Source: Mesoterricola sediminis (GTDB lineage Bacteria; Acidobacteriota; Holophagae; Holophagales; Holophagaceae). From it: DNA of 64,000 bases. Shown piece by piece: positions 50,420 to 57,793 of the stretch. The stretch covers positions 3,641,001 through 3,705,000 of the forward strand of contig NZ_AP027081.1 of assembly GCF_030295425.1 (NCBI RefSeq), in the 5' to 3' direction. Numbering within the stretch: the first letter of the stretch is position 1; every line of letters starts with the position of its first letter. The position numbers were made by a program, and so were the translations under genes. The notes beneath the pieces are model-generated. The model searched no databases, was not told the DNA's origin, and saw only the letters and a list, made by a program, of their open reading frames with translations.

Positions 50420-51925
50420 TTATAAAATTACTTCATAGCGAGCTAGCCAGTTGGTGAGTGTCTGATAGCTCGGCAGGCCTACCAACTCCGCGGCTTTGGT
50501 CTTATTGCCTGCTGCTTCATCCATCGCCCGGCCGAGGTAATGGCGGGCTACATCCTTGAGCAAATCCGGCAGATTCAGACCGCCACCTAAGGGCCGGCCA
50601 AGAACTCCTGTACGGGTTGCGGCGCTCGACGGGAGAAGGGCCTCCCTCATGTCCTCCGAACTGATGGTTGCTGAATCAGACCATATGACAGCACGACGAA
50701 GTGTGTTCGCCAATTCGCGAACGTTACCCGGCCAGGGATGTCCGAGCATAAGATTTCTTGCGCCTGCAGAAAGTTTTTTATTCTTGGCTCCGGGCTCGGA
50801 TGATGCCTCTCTGTTTACCTGCTCTAACAGAGTGTCAATGAGCAGGCTGATATCGCCAGTGCGCTCACGCAATGGCGGGATATTTAGAACCGCGACCGCT
50901 AATCTATAGAAGAGGTCTTCTCGAAACCGGCCAGCGCCAATCTCCTCGGTCAGCGTCTTATTGGTTGCCGCTATGACGCGCACATCGACCTTGGCCGGCT
51001 TGGTGGACCCGAGGCGAACGACCTCTCCCTCTTGGAGGACTCGAAGCAGCTTCACTTGCGCTGGTCCAGGCAACTCACCCAACTCGTCCAGGAACAAGGT
51101 GCCGCCATTGGCCGCTTCGAAGTATCCCTTGTGAGCCTGGGTAGCCCCAGTAAATGCGCCCTTCTCATGGCCGAACAACTCGGATTCCAATAGTTCACCG
51201 GGAATCGCGCCGCAGTTAACGGCAACAAACCGATTATCTCGGCGTGGGCTTGCACGGTGGATTGCCCGTGCGAGCATTTCCTTGCCGGTACCAGATTCAC
51301 CTTCGATGAGGACTGGCACGGTCCTGATGGCGACGCGACGCGCACGCTGGATAAGCCGGTCCATAACCCGACTCCGATGAACGATATCAGCGAACTCTGG
51401 AGCAGCTGGAGGCTCCACGGTGCTGAGCAAGCGCAAGCGCTCGTCCTGCTCCCGGAGAAGATCCGGAAGGAAGTCTGCCGAGATATCAAAAGGAACTGAG
51501 GCCGTCTGCACCCCCCTCTCGCGCGAGGACTCGATCAACTCGGCTGGGAATCGCGTCTTGGCGAGGATTATCCACACGGCAGCCATCGCAGGGGTGCCAG
51601 GACTGAGATGGTAGGTGAGCGACGTTGTGGTCCGCTGGTTGCCGAGCGCCTTGGCGCAGGCTTTGGCGGCAGCCTCATAGATTTCGCCGAAATTGGTGGG
51701 ACCCGATAGTTTCACGGTGAAGGTATCGATGCTTGTCGAGGTGCGCTGCTTGATCCACTCGACGAACGCCTTCACCTCCTCCTCGGGATAGTCGCTGACT
51801 AGGACGACCTTATCGAAGGCCCGGGCATCTAGCGCCTGCGCGATCGGCCCCACCCCGACCTTATCAGTCTCGGATGGGGCGCGAAGGTCGGTTTTGCCGA
51901 TCCAACTGACGAGAGCCCTTGTCAT
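50420..51925 (-). CDS. RtcR-like sigma54-dependent activator with N-terminal CARF-type sensor domain
   Basis: 501 residues from the ATG giving [10 protein letters not shown] (12 more in-frame codons lie upstream). Residues 1-150 form a Rossmann-like domain resembling the RtcR CARF domain: [30 protein letters not shown] and the ligand-loop-like [19 protein letters not shown] complete bacterial enhancer-binding AAA+ domain follows: Walker A GESGTGKE (208-215), the sigma54-contacting loop GAFTGA (256-261) and Walker B TLFLDE (276-281). A Fis-type HTH ends the protein ([11 protein letters not shown]). RtcR senses RNA ends to induce RNA repair; CARF domains bind cyclic oligonucleotides or related ligands. 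Here it sits directly before a type I restriction operon with a sigma54 promoter between them. Confidence 0.88.
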   Translation of the reverse strand: MTRALVSWIGKTDLRAPSETDKVGVGPIAQALDARAFDKVVLVSDYPEEEVKAFVEWIKQRTSTSIDTFTVKLSGPTNFGEIYEAAAKACAKALGNQRTTTSLTYHLSPGTPAMAAVWIILAKTRFPAELIESSRERGVQTASVPFDISADFLPDLLREQDERLRLLSTVEPPAAPEFADIVHRSRVMDRLIQRARRVAIRTVPVLIEGESGTGKEMLARAIHRASPRRDNRFVAVNCGAIPGELLESELFGHEKGAFTGATQAHKGYFEAANGGTLFLDELGELPGPAQVKLLRVLQEGEVVRLGSTKPAKVDVRVIAATNKTLTEEIGAGRFREDLFYRLAVAVLNIPPLRERTGDISLLIDTLLEQVNREASSEPGAKNKKLSAGARNLMLGHPWPGNVRELANTLRRAVIWSDSATISSEDMREALLPSSAATRTGVLGRPLGGGLNLPDLLKDVARHYLGRAMDEAAGNKTKAAELVGLPSYQTLTNWLARYEVIL

Positions 51926-52253
51926 AGCTATATGCATACAAGAATTTTTACTTAAACACAAAACAATTTATACATAATGTTCTCTTCCAGGTTCTGTTCG
52001 CCTAAACCCTGAGCTTGGCATTCGCGAGAATGGATCGCAGGCGGAAACCAATTGTTTCTCCAGGCCTTATGGTTTCGCTTTGCAACCACACTTGACAAAC
52101 AAACCGAACCAACCAAATTTTTTCCAGTCCAGGTTGTGCTCCTTGCCCTTCCTGGTGATTCCAATCGATCCACATTCGCCATCGGGATCCTTCGGGTGGC
52201 GGTGATTGACTTTATTCAGAGCCCTTTGATCAACATTTCGACTAGAGAACCAC
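51926..52253. other. Gene-free stretch upstream of the sigma54 activator
   Basis: About 330 bases, locally AT-rich next to the activator gene (51945-51980). It should carry the divergent promoters of the activator (-) and the HTH gene (+). No certain promoter or operator is seen. A minus-strand frame ending near 52067 (containing NLDWKKFGWFGLFVKCGC) overlaps the HTH gene and is not a convincing gene. Confidence 0.4.
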
Positions 52254-52466
52254 ATGGCCTCGACAACGCCCGCCTTTACCCTGCTGGATACCGAGGCAGC
52301 TGCATCACTCCTCGGAGTATCACGCCATACCCTGGAGGACTGGCGTTGGAAGCGCCTCGGCCCGCCATGGATCCGCATCAGCCGGAGCTGCGTCCGTTAC
52401 GACCTGGATGCCCTGCGAAGGTGGCTGAGCGAGCACACCGTCGAGGAGATCACAGTCGCCTCCTAA
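52254..52466 (+). CDS. AlpA/excisionase-type helix-turn-helix protein
   Basis: 70 residues, a single winged HTH of the MerR_17/AlpA/Xis type: LLDTEAAASLLGVSRHTLED, then WRWKRLGPPWIRISRSCVRY and DLDALRRWLSEH. Such small proteins act as recombination directionality factors or regulators of integrases in genomic islands. It lies about 210 bases from the tRNA-Ser 3' end, at the opposite edge of the island from the integrase remnant, supporting the view that the region is an integrated element. Confidence 0.8.
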   Translation: MASTTPAFTLLDTEAAASLLGVSRHTLEDWRWKRLGPPWIRISRSCVRYDLDALRRWLSEHTVEEITVAS

Positions 52467-52607
52467 GGTGTAACCCATAGCGCTGCGATTGCCGCCTGGT
52501 GATGGCCGGCCTAAGCGTTCAGGCCTGAATGACTAGCGCGGCGTGCCGTTGTGCGCCATCATCGGCTGCCCATCCATCCCGACCCGCCCCCGCAAGGGGC
52601 ATTGGTT

Positions 52608-52635
52608 TGTCTGCCGCGTGGTAGACGGGTGGTAG
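52608..52635. repeat. Short direct repeats near the tRNA-Ser 3' end
   Basis: GTGGTAG occurs twice within about 20 bases (GCGTGGTAGACGGGTGGTAG), between the HTH gene and the tRNA-Ser terminator. Closely spaced direct repeats next to a tRNA 3' end can be arm-type or excisionase binding sites of an integrated element. The evidence is position and repetition only. Confidence 0.3.
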
Positions 52636-52650
52636 ATTGCCCAAAACGAA

Positions 52651-52670
52651 GCCCCCTCGGTTGAGGGGGC
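52651..52670 (-). terminator. Terminator of tRNA-Ser
   Basis: An 8-bp perfect stem (GCCCCCTC/GAGGGGGC, loop of 4), followed on the minus strand by TTCGTTTT. It begins 5 bases after the encoded CCA of tRNA-Ser and may also act on plus-strand transcripts. Confidence 0.82.
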
Positions 52671-52675
52671 TAAGT

Positions 52676-52766
52676 TGGCGGAGAGTGGGGGATTCGAACC
52701 CCCGATACGCTTTTGACGTATACACGATTTCCAGTCGTGCTCCTTCAACCACTCGGACAACTCTCC
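52676..52766 (-). tRNA. tRNA-Ser (anticodon GGA)
   Basis: 91 bases including the encoded CCA. The acceptor stem GGAGAGT pairs with ACTCTCC, the discriminator is G, the anticodon stem-loop is CACGACTGGAAATCGTG with anticodon GGA, the variable arm is long as in class II tRNAs, and the T loop is GGTTCGAATCC. It reads Ser codons UCC/UCU. Its 3' end faces the island, the usual orientation for an attachment site, but I found no second copy of the 3' end at the left border. Confidence 0.97.
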
Positions 52767-52944
52767 GGGGTGTCGTGGTCCGCTTGCGCGGGGACTTGAC
52801 AGCCTAACACGAAGGCCGCCGGGAACCAAGGAGGGATTCCTGGGCGGTCCCGGCTGGCCGGGTTGGGGACGATTTTGGGCTGGGACGGGGAGGATCTTTC
52901 CAAGTGCGGTATGCTCAACGGAACGGAAAGCGTTCGGAGGGTCT

Positions 52945-53442
52945 GTGGCCAAGCCCGACATGGTCATGTACGAGGAGGAATACCAGGCATTGCAGGCGAT
53001 CATCAGCCGTCTCCAGGTTGATTCCGCCAGCAAGGTCGTCTTCCTCGTCGACAAGAACGGGCAGCAGATTGCGGCCAGCGGGGATGTCCGCAGCATCGAC
53101 GCCACCAGCCTGGCCTCGCTGACGGCCGGAAACGTGGCGGCCACCGATGGGCTGGCGAAGCTCATCGGCGAGAAGGAATTCAGCCTCCTTTTCCACGAGG
53201 GAGAGAAGGACAACCTCCACATCTCCATCGTCGGCAAGCGGGGCATCCTGGTCGTGATCTTCGACCAGACGTCGAGCCTCGCCCTGGTGCGCCTGCGGGT
53301 GAAGCGGGCCAGCCGGGATCTCCAGGAGATCTTCGAGAAGGTGGAAGCGCGGGCCCAGGCCTCCAGCACGGACACCTCCAACTTCGAAAGCCCCTTCTCC
53401 GAGATCACGGACGAGGACATCGACAAGCTGTTCGGCGACTGA
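52945..53442 (+). CDS. mglB: Roadblock/LC7-domain protein (MglB-type GTPase-activating protein)
   Basis: 165 residues from GTG with GGAGGG upstream. The Roadblock/LC7 fold spans about 8-120 (VVFLVDKNGQQIAASGDV, then LVVIFDQTSSLALVRLRVK), with an acidic C-terminal tail (EITDEDIDKLFGD). MglB homodimers act as GAP and positioning factor for the small GTPase MglA in front-rear polarity and motility control. The mglA gene follows after 25 bases, which makes the assignment firm. Confidence 0.92.
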   Translation: MAKPDMVMYEEEYQALQAIISRLQVDSASKVVFLVDKNGQQIAASGDVRSIDATSLASLTAGNVAATDGLAKLIGEKEFSLLFHEGEKDNLHISIVGKRGILVVIFDQTSSLALVRLRVKRASRDLQEIFEKVEARAQASSTDTSNFESPFSEITDEDIDKLFGD

Positions 53443-53467
53443 TCAGGGCCCACGCGGACGGATCCCC

Positions 53468-54052
53468 ATGACCTTCATCAATTACGCATCACGGGAAATC
53501 AACTGCAAGATCGTCTACTACGGTCCGGGCCTGTGCGGGAAGACCACGAACATCCAGTGGATCCACGAGCAGGCCAATCCTGAGAAGCGGGGAAAGCTCG
53601 TGAGCCTGGCCACGGAGACGGACCGGACCCTCTTCTTCGACTTCCTGCCCCTGGACATGGGGACGGTGAAGGGCTTCAAGGTCCGGTTCCACCTCTACAC
53701 GGTGCCCGGCCAGGTCTTCTATGACGCCTCCCGGAAGCTGATCCTCCGGGGCTGCGACGGGGTCATTTTCGTCGCGGACAGCCAGCGTCCCCGCATGGAG
53801 GCCAACATCGAGTCCATCGCCAACCTGGCGACAAACCTCAAGGACAACGGCTTCGACATCCGCACCATGCCCTACGTCCTCCAGCTCAACAAGCGGGACA
53901 TGCCCACCGCCGCGCCCGTCCAGGAAATGGAAGAGCTGCTGCGCTTCCGCAACGAGCCGATGATCGAGGCGGTGGCCTCCCAGGGCACCGGGGTGATCGA
54001 CACCCTGAAGGCCTGCGCCCGCCAGATCCTCATGGAGCTACAGAGGAGTTGA
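53468..54052 (+). CDS. mglA: Ras-like small GTPase MglA
   Basis: 194 residues. P loop GPGLCGKT (19-26), the PM3 variant typical of MglA near TVPGQVFYDASRK (PG-Q in the switch II region), and the base-specificity motif LQLNKRDMP (NKxD). MglA is a cytosolic GTPase that marks the leading pole and controls type IV pilus- or gliding-dependent motility in Myxococcus and other bacteria. It is cotranscribed with mglB. The tRNA-Asn gene follows 38 bases after its stop. Confidence 0.95.
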   Translation: MTFINYASREINCKIVYYGPGLCGKTTNIQWIHEQANPEKRGKLVSLATETDRTLFFDFLPLDMGTVKGFKVRFHLYTVPGQVFYDASRKLILRGCDGVIFVADSQRPRMEANIESIANLATNLKDNGFDIRTMPYVLQLNKRDMPTAAPVQEMEELLRFRNEPMIEAVASQGTGVIDTLKACARQILMELQRS

Positions 54053-54076
54053 TTCCCGCCGGAGTTCCTGTAGAAT
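54049..54076 (+). promoter_or_regulatory. Promoter candidate for tRNA-Asn
   Basis: TTGATT (54049-54054) and TAGAAT (54071-54076) separated by 16 bases resemble sigma70 -35 and -10 boxes; the tRNA starts 15 bases after the -10. The -35 overlaps the end of mglA. Confidence 0.5.
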
Positions 54077-54090
54077 AGTCCTTCTACGTT

Positions 54091-54165
54091 TCCGGCGTAG
54101 CTCAGTGGTAGAGCAATCGGCTGTTAACCGATGGGTCGGGGGTTCAAATCCCTCCGCCGGAGCCA
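54091..54165 (+). tRNA. tRNA-Asn (anticodon GTT)
   Basis: 75 bases with encoded CCA. The acceptor TCCGGCG pairs with CGCCGGA, discriminator G, the anticodon arm is ATCGGCTGTTAACCGAT with anticodon GTT, and the T loop is GGTTCAAATCC. The 3' half of the gene and its terminator are repeated downstream at 54318-54403. Confidence 0.97.
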
Positions 54166-54403
54166 GATCGACAGGCCCCCGTCAGGGGGCCTTTCCTTTT
54201 GGCGGAGGGATTTGAATCGTCCCTGGCGCGCCGGTAGCCCAAGGCGGCCACGCATGCGTGGCCGACGGTCCGCCGAAGGCGGATGGGCGGGCGCAGCCAG
54301 GGCCGCGGCGCACAGCGAAATCCCTCCGCCGGAGCCAGATCGATAGGCCCCCGTCAGGGGGCCTTCCTTTTTGGCGGAGGGAGCTGAATCGTCCCTGGCG
54401 CGC
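54146..54403. repeat. Duplicated tRNA-Asn 3' end plus terminator (att-like direct repeats)
   Basis: Bases 54146-54231 (tRNA T-arm end, acceptor strand, CCA, terminator and flank to GTCCCTGGCGCGC) recur at 54318-54403 with few differences. Between them are about 86 bases of GC-rich hairpins, including the palindrome GGCCACGCATGCGTGGCC. Inside each copy, GGCGGAGGGA(TTTGA) is the inverse of the T-arm/acceptor sequence TCAAATCCCTCCGCC. A duplicated tRNA 3' end is the usual footprint of integrase-mediated insertion, here with nearly all cargo lost. Confidence 0.8.
54174..54200 (+). terminator. Terminator of tRNA-Asn
   Basis: Perfect 7-bp stem GGCCCCC/GGGGGCC with loop GTCA, followed by TTTCCTTTT. 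The same hairpin recurs in the downstream duplicate at about 54347-54372. Confidence 0.88.
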
Positions 54404-54409
54404 AGGCGG

Positions 54410-55018
54410 TCAAACGAGGGCTGGCGCGTCCTGGCTGGCGGCGGCGTGGCAGGCGAGGACGGTCTCGCGCAGGGTGGCGTAGGTGGCGGGGGTGCCCAGA
54501 CGCTCGACCCGGGAGAGGCTGATGGAGCGCTGGTCCAGTTCCTGGAGGACGGGCCGGGGGATCACCCAGAAGGCCCACTGGCCGAGGTCCAGGGGCCGCA
54601 GGTCGCCGGGATGGGTCGCGGTCTGGAGCGCGAAGACGTAGACGTCGGCCCGGAACTGGCGGCGGCCCTCGTAGGCGGCGCCGTCCCCGGTGACCGCCTG
54701 GCCCTTGAGCCCGGAGAAGACCACGGCGGAGCCCCGGCTGTCCCAGGACTGGACGCGTCCGCTGGCCTTGACTTCGACCTTGATGCCGTCGGGCGTCAGG
54801 AGATCGAAGTCGGCCCAGGGGTTGCGGGGCACGTCCATGGGACAGCCCAGGGCGGCTCCGACGAGGTACTCGGCCAGGATGCCCCGGATGGTGTTGTCGG
54901 CGAAGTTGGAGAAGGCCCACTGCCAGAAGCCGCCGACGGAGGCCTGGGACGGGGCGCCGTCGCCGCCGTGGAAGCCGTCGGCGGGGTCATGGGGGCGGGA
55001 TGGGAGGTAACGGGCCAT
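54410..55018 (-). CDS. Uncharacterised protein with PD-(D/E)xK-like core
   Basis: 202 residues. The segment ADFDLLTPDGIKVEVKASGR has the spacing of a PD-(D/E)xK nuclease active site (D, then E-x-K), preceded by a helix with a conserved-looking glutamate (GILAEYLVGAALG). This fold occurs in restriction enzymes, Holliday resolvases and inactive DNA-binding proteins. No partner is adjacent, though it directly follows the tRNA-Asn duplication, a typical place for defence cargo. Function unknown; nuclease activity is only suggested. Confidence 0.6.
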   Translation of the reverse strand: MARYLPSRPHDPADGFHGGDGAPSQASVGGFWQWAFSNFADNTIRGILAEYLVGAALGCPMDVPRNPWADFDLLTPDGIKVEVKASGRVQSWDSRGSAVVFSGLKGQAVTGDGAAYEGRRQFRADVYVFALQTATHPGDLRPLDLGQWAFWVIPRPVLQELDQRSISLSRVERLGTPATYATLRETVLACHAAASQDAPALV

Positions 55019-55081
55019 GCGGGGGATCCTGGGGGAGGGAGGACGGGGCTGGCCGGCCGCCCTCGGGCCGGCGGGGCGGGT

Positions 55082-57610
55082 TCAGCGCGCCGGCGCGCTG
55101 GCCGCGGCGGGGGCGGAGGCGCGGGGGTCCAGATAGCGGGCGATCTGGTCCTTGAGGTCGGCCTGGTGGATGGCGGTGGCGCGGTCCGCGGCGGGCCTGG
55201 CGCAGAGGGCCTGGATGGCCTTCAGTTCGGCCCGGACGGCGCCGCGGGTGTCGTCCAGGGGGTTCAGGCGCTGGCGAACGGGTCCCTGGGGACCGAGGAC
55301 CAGGGTCTGGGCGGGGGCGGGCGCCAGGCGGGAGGCCAGGACCTCCAGGAAGGCCCGCTGCAGGTTCCGGCGGTAGGGGTCCACGCGGGTCCCCGTCTGG
55401 AGTTCGCTGAAGATGCCTTTGCGCAGGTCGGCCAGGAGGTGGGCGGCGGTGTAGGCCTTGGCGCCCAGGACGGCCTCCTGGTCCTCCAGTCGGCTCGTGC
55501 GGCTGGGGGCCAGCAGGGCGTTCAGGAGGCCCCGCTGGACGCCCAGGAGCTGGACCTGGCCGCTGCCGGGTTCCAGTTTGCGGAGGATCTCCTCGCGCAG
55601 GATCCAGGCCGGGGTCCGGAAGAGCTGCTCGTTGAGGAAGCGCACGGCCTCCTGCTGGCGCTCCCGGGACACGGGGGTGAACTGGACGCCGGGATCGGTG
55701 CCGAACCGCGGGGTGCTGGTCCATCCGCCGACGAGGGCCGCCACGTGGCCGAGTTCCCGGCTCCACTGGTCGAGGAGGGCCTCGTAGCCGCGGGCGAGCT
55801 TGTCCAGGTTCTCGCCGGGCTTGAGGGTGGCGCCCGGCAGGAGGTCCATCACCCGCTTCAGGTTCCGCAGGCCCAGGGCCGTGGCCTTGACGGCGTCGAT
55901 GTCGCCCACGGCCTCGGCCTGGTCCCCGGGATCGGTGCCCTCGGCCCGGGGGTTGCTGAACTGGAGCCAGGGGGCGTTCTTCTGGGGCTCGAGGAGCTTC
56001 GCGAGGAAGGCCTTCTCGTCCTCGGGCCTGGCGGCGCCGGGAACAGGGGTGTAGCCCCACTGGATGGCGAGGCGGTCGTAGGCGCCGATGCGGGGGATCA
56101 GGTCGGCGGGGTCCAGGCCGTCCTCGGGCTGGGCCACGTAGTTGAAGCGGCTGTAGTCCATGATGGACGGCACGTGCCCGTTCCGCTTCACCCAGGCCTT
56201 GTCGCGGATCTGGGCCAGGGTGTAGGCCGAGCTGGCCTTGAAGTTGTGGGCGAGGCCAAGGCTGTGGCCCACCTCGTGGGTGACGACGAACGCCAGGATG
56301 TCGCCCATGAGGTCGTCGGGGAGCGGCAGGGTGCGGGCCCTCGGGTCCAGGGGCGCGACCTGGGTGAAGTACCAGTCCGAGGCGATCTGCAGGACGTTGT
56401 GGTAGATCTCGATCTTCGCCTCGAGGATCTCCCCGCTGCGCGGGTCGGAGACGTGGGGGCCCATGGCGTTGGCCGTGGTGGAGGGGATCCACCGGATGCA
56501 GGAGTAGCGGGCGTCATCCATGGACCAGGCCGGGTCGTCCCTGGGGGCCTCGCGGGCCTGGATGGCGTTCAGGAAGCCCGCGGCCTCGAAGGCCGGCTGC
56601 CACGCCTCCACGGCGCGCTTGATGAAGGGGACCCACTTGGCGGGGGTGGCCGGGTCGATGTAGAAGACGATGGGCTTGACGGGCTCGCTGCGCTCCGCGG
56701 CCGGATCCTTCTTCTCGAGGCGCCACCGGGCGATGAAGGCGCGGCGGGAGGCCTCGTGGTCCTCCTTGGCGAAATCGAGGACGCTCTGGCCGAAGTAGCC
56801 CACGCGCTCGTCGGCGAGGCGGGGCATCATGGGCGTCGCGGGAAGGCGGACCATGGAGTAGACCACCACCGCGGTGCGGGCCGGGGGCGACGGCAGGACC
56901 CCGGCGTGGCCCAGGACCCCGGGCAGCGGAGGCATGGCCGCAGGGTTGTAGGTGAGCAGCGTCTCGATGTTGAGGTTCTCGGGGAAGGCCCGCACCTGCT
57001 CGATGAAGGAGCGGCCCGGGTCGGCCATGGAGCCCTGGACGGCCTGCTTGACGTGGAGCTCTCCGATGTCCCCGCTGAAGAACCGGGTCAGGTCCACGAC
57101 GGGGGCGCCGTCCTTCCCGAAGGTCTCCACGGGGAAGGCGGCCATGATCGTCTCGGTGCCCATGGCCTTGACGCTGGGGGCGAGCTCGCTGGCGGGATCC
57201 ACCAGGGCGACGTGGCTGCAGAGGCGCAGGAGGACCTTGTGCTCCCGCAGTTCCCACCGCACCGTGATGCTGCCGGCGCCCTGGCCCGGGTAGCCCACGC
57301 CGGCGGGACTGGCCTTGACGCTGGCGATGAGCAGCATCTCGCGGCCCAGCTCGGCTTTGGGGATCTCGAAGAGGTGCCTGCCCTTGTGGCTGTGGACGCG
57401 GAAGAGCCCCTCCTGGGTCTTGAAGTCGGCGGTGACGACCTTGTCGAAGGGCCTGGGCTCGCCCTCCGGGCTCCGGGGGGCCTCGGGCCTGGGCGCGACG
57501 GCGGGGGGCGTCCGGGCTTCGCCCTTGGGCGCGGCCGGACGGGGCGGAGCGGCGCACAGGTTGGCGGCCACGAGCAGGGCCATGACGCGGGTCAGCGCCG
57601 GAATGGGCAT
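55082..57610 (-). CDS. Secreted zinc-dependent metalloprotease (DUF5117/DUF4953 type)
   Basis: 842 residues from the ATG preceded by AGGAGGACCCC. Signal peptide PIPALTRVMALLVAANLCAA. The DUF5118/DUF5117 regions (FDKVVTADFKTQEGLFRVHSHKG start) lead to a zincin active site, FVVTHEVGHSLGLAHNF, i.e. HExxHxxGxxH, the extended zinc-binding motif of metzincins, followed by the Met-turn-like SIMDYSRFNY. It is probably exported to the periplasm or outside the cell. The substrate is unknown. It is divergent from the AGE-fold gene, with 183 bases between the starts. Confidence 0.85.
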   Translation of the reverse strand: MPIPALTRVMALLVAANLCAAPPRPAAPKGEARTPPAVAPRPEAPRSPEGEPRPFDKVVTADFKTQEGLFRVHSHKGRHLFEIPKAELGREMLLIASVKASPAGVGYPGQGAGSITVRWELREHKVLLRLCSHVALVDPASELAPSVKAMGTETIMAAFPVETFGKDGAPVVDLTRFFSGDIGELHVKQAVQGSMADPGRSFIEQVRAFPENLNIETLLTYNPAAMPPLPGVLGHAGVLPSPPARTAVVVYSMVRLPATPMMPRLADERVGYFGQSVLDFAKEDHEASRRAFIARWRLEKKDPAAERSEPVKPIVFYIDPATPAKWVPFIKRAVEAWQPAFEAAGFLNAIQAREAPRDDPAWSMDDARYSCIRWIPSTTANAMGPHVSDPRSGEILEAKIEIYHNVLQIASDWYFTQVAPLDPRARTLPLPDDLMGDILAFVVTHEVGHSLGLAHNFKASSAYTLAQIRDKAWVKRNGHVPSIMDYSRFNYVAQPEDGLDPADLIPRIGAYDRLAIQWGYTPVPGAARPEDEKAFLAKLLEPQKNAPWLQFSNPRAEGTDPGDQAEAVGDIDAVKATALGLRNLKRVMDLLPGATLKPGENLDKLARGYEALLDQWSRELGHVAALVGGWTSTPRFGTDPGVQFTPVSRERQQEAVRFLNEQLFRTPAWILREEILRKLEPGSGQVQLLGVQRGLLNALLAPSRTSRLEDQEAVLGAKAYTAAHLLADLRKGIFSELQTGTRVDPYRRNLQRAFLEVLASRLAPAPAQTLVLGPQGPVRQRLNPLDDTRGAVRAELKAIQALCARPAADRATAIHQADLKDQIARYLDPRASAPAAASAPAR

Positions 57611-57793
57611 GGGGTCCTCCTGGGGAAGCCGGTCCGTCAGGCTGGACCGGCGCCTCATGGTGTGAGGCGAGGGTACAAGCAGAAGACCGTCCCAACAACC
57701 TGGGGGTTGGCTGATCCCGGGGGGCAGGATTCTGGATCGAGCCTCCCGAGGTCCAGGAGGGTCACCCGGCGCCCAGGGGGGCATACTGAAGGC

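Noticed and set aside
52067-52378. Minus-strand 103-codon frame between the activator and the HTH gene
   Set aside because: Overlaps the better supported AlpA-like gene; no clear ribosome binding site or family, although its end (NLDWKKFGWFGLF) looks mildly protein-like.
54371-57793. Open frame upstream of the AGE-fold gene in the same frame, suggesting a 1600-residue protein
   Set aside because: The upstream part is antisense to the metalloprotease and PD-(D/E)xK-like genes; the signal peptide at 57794 marks the true start.
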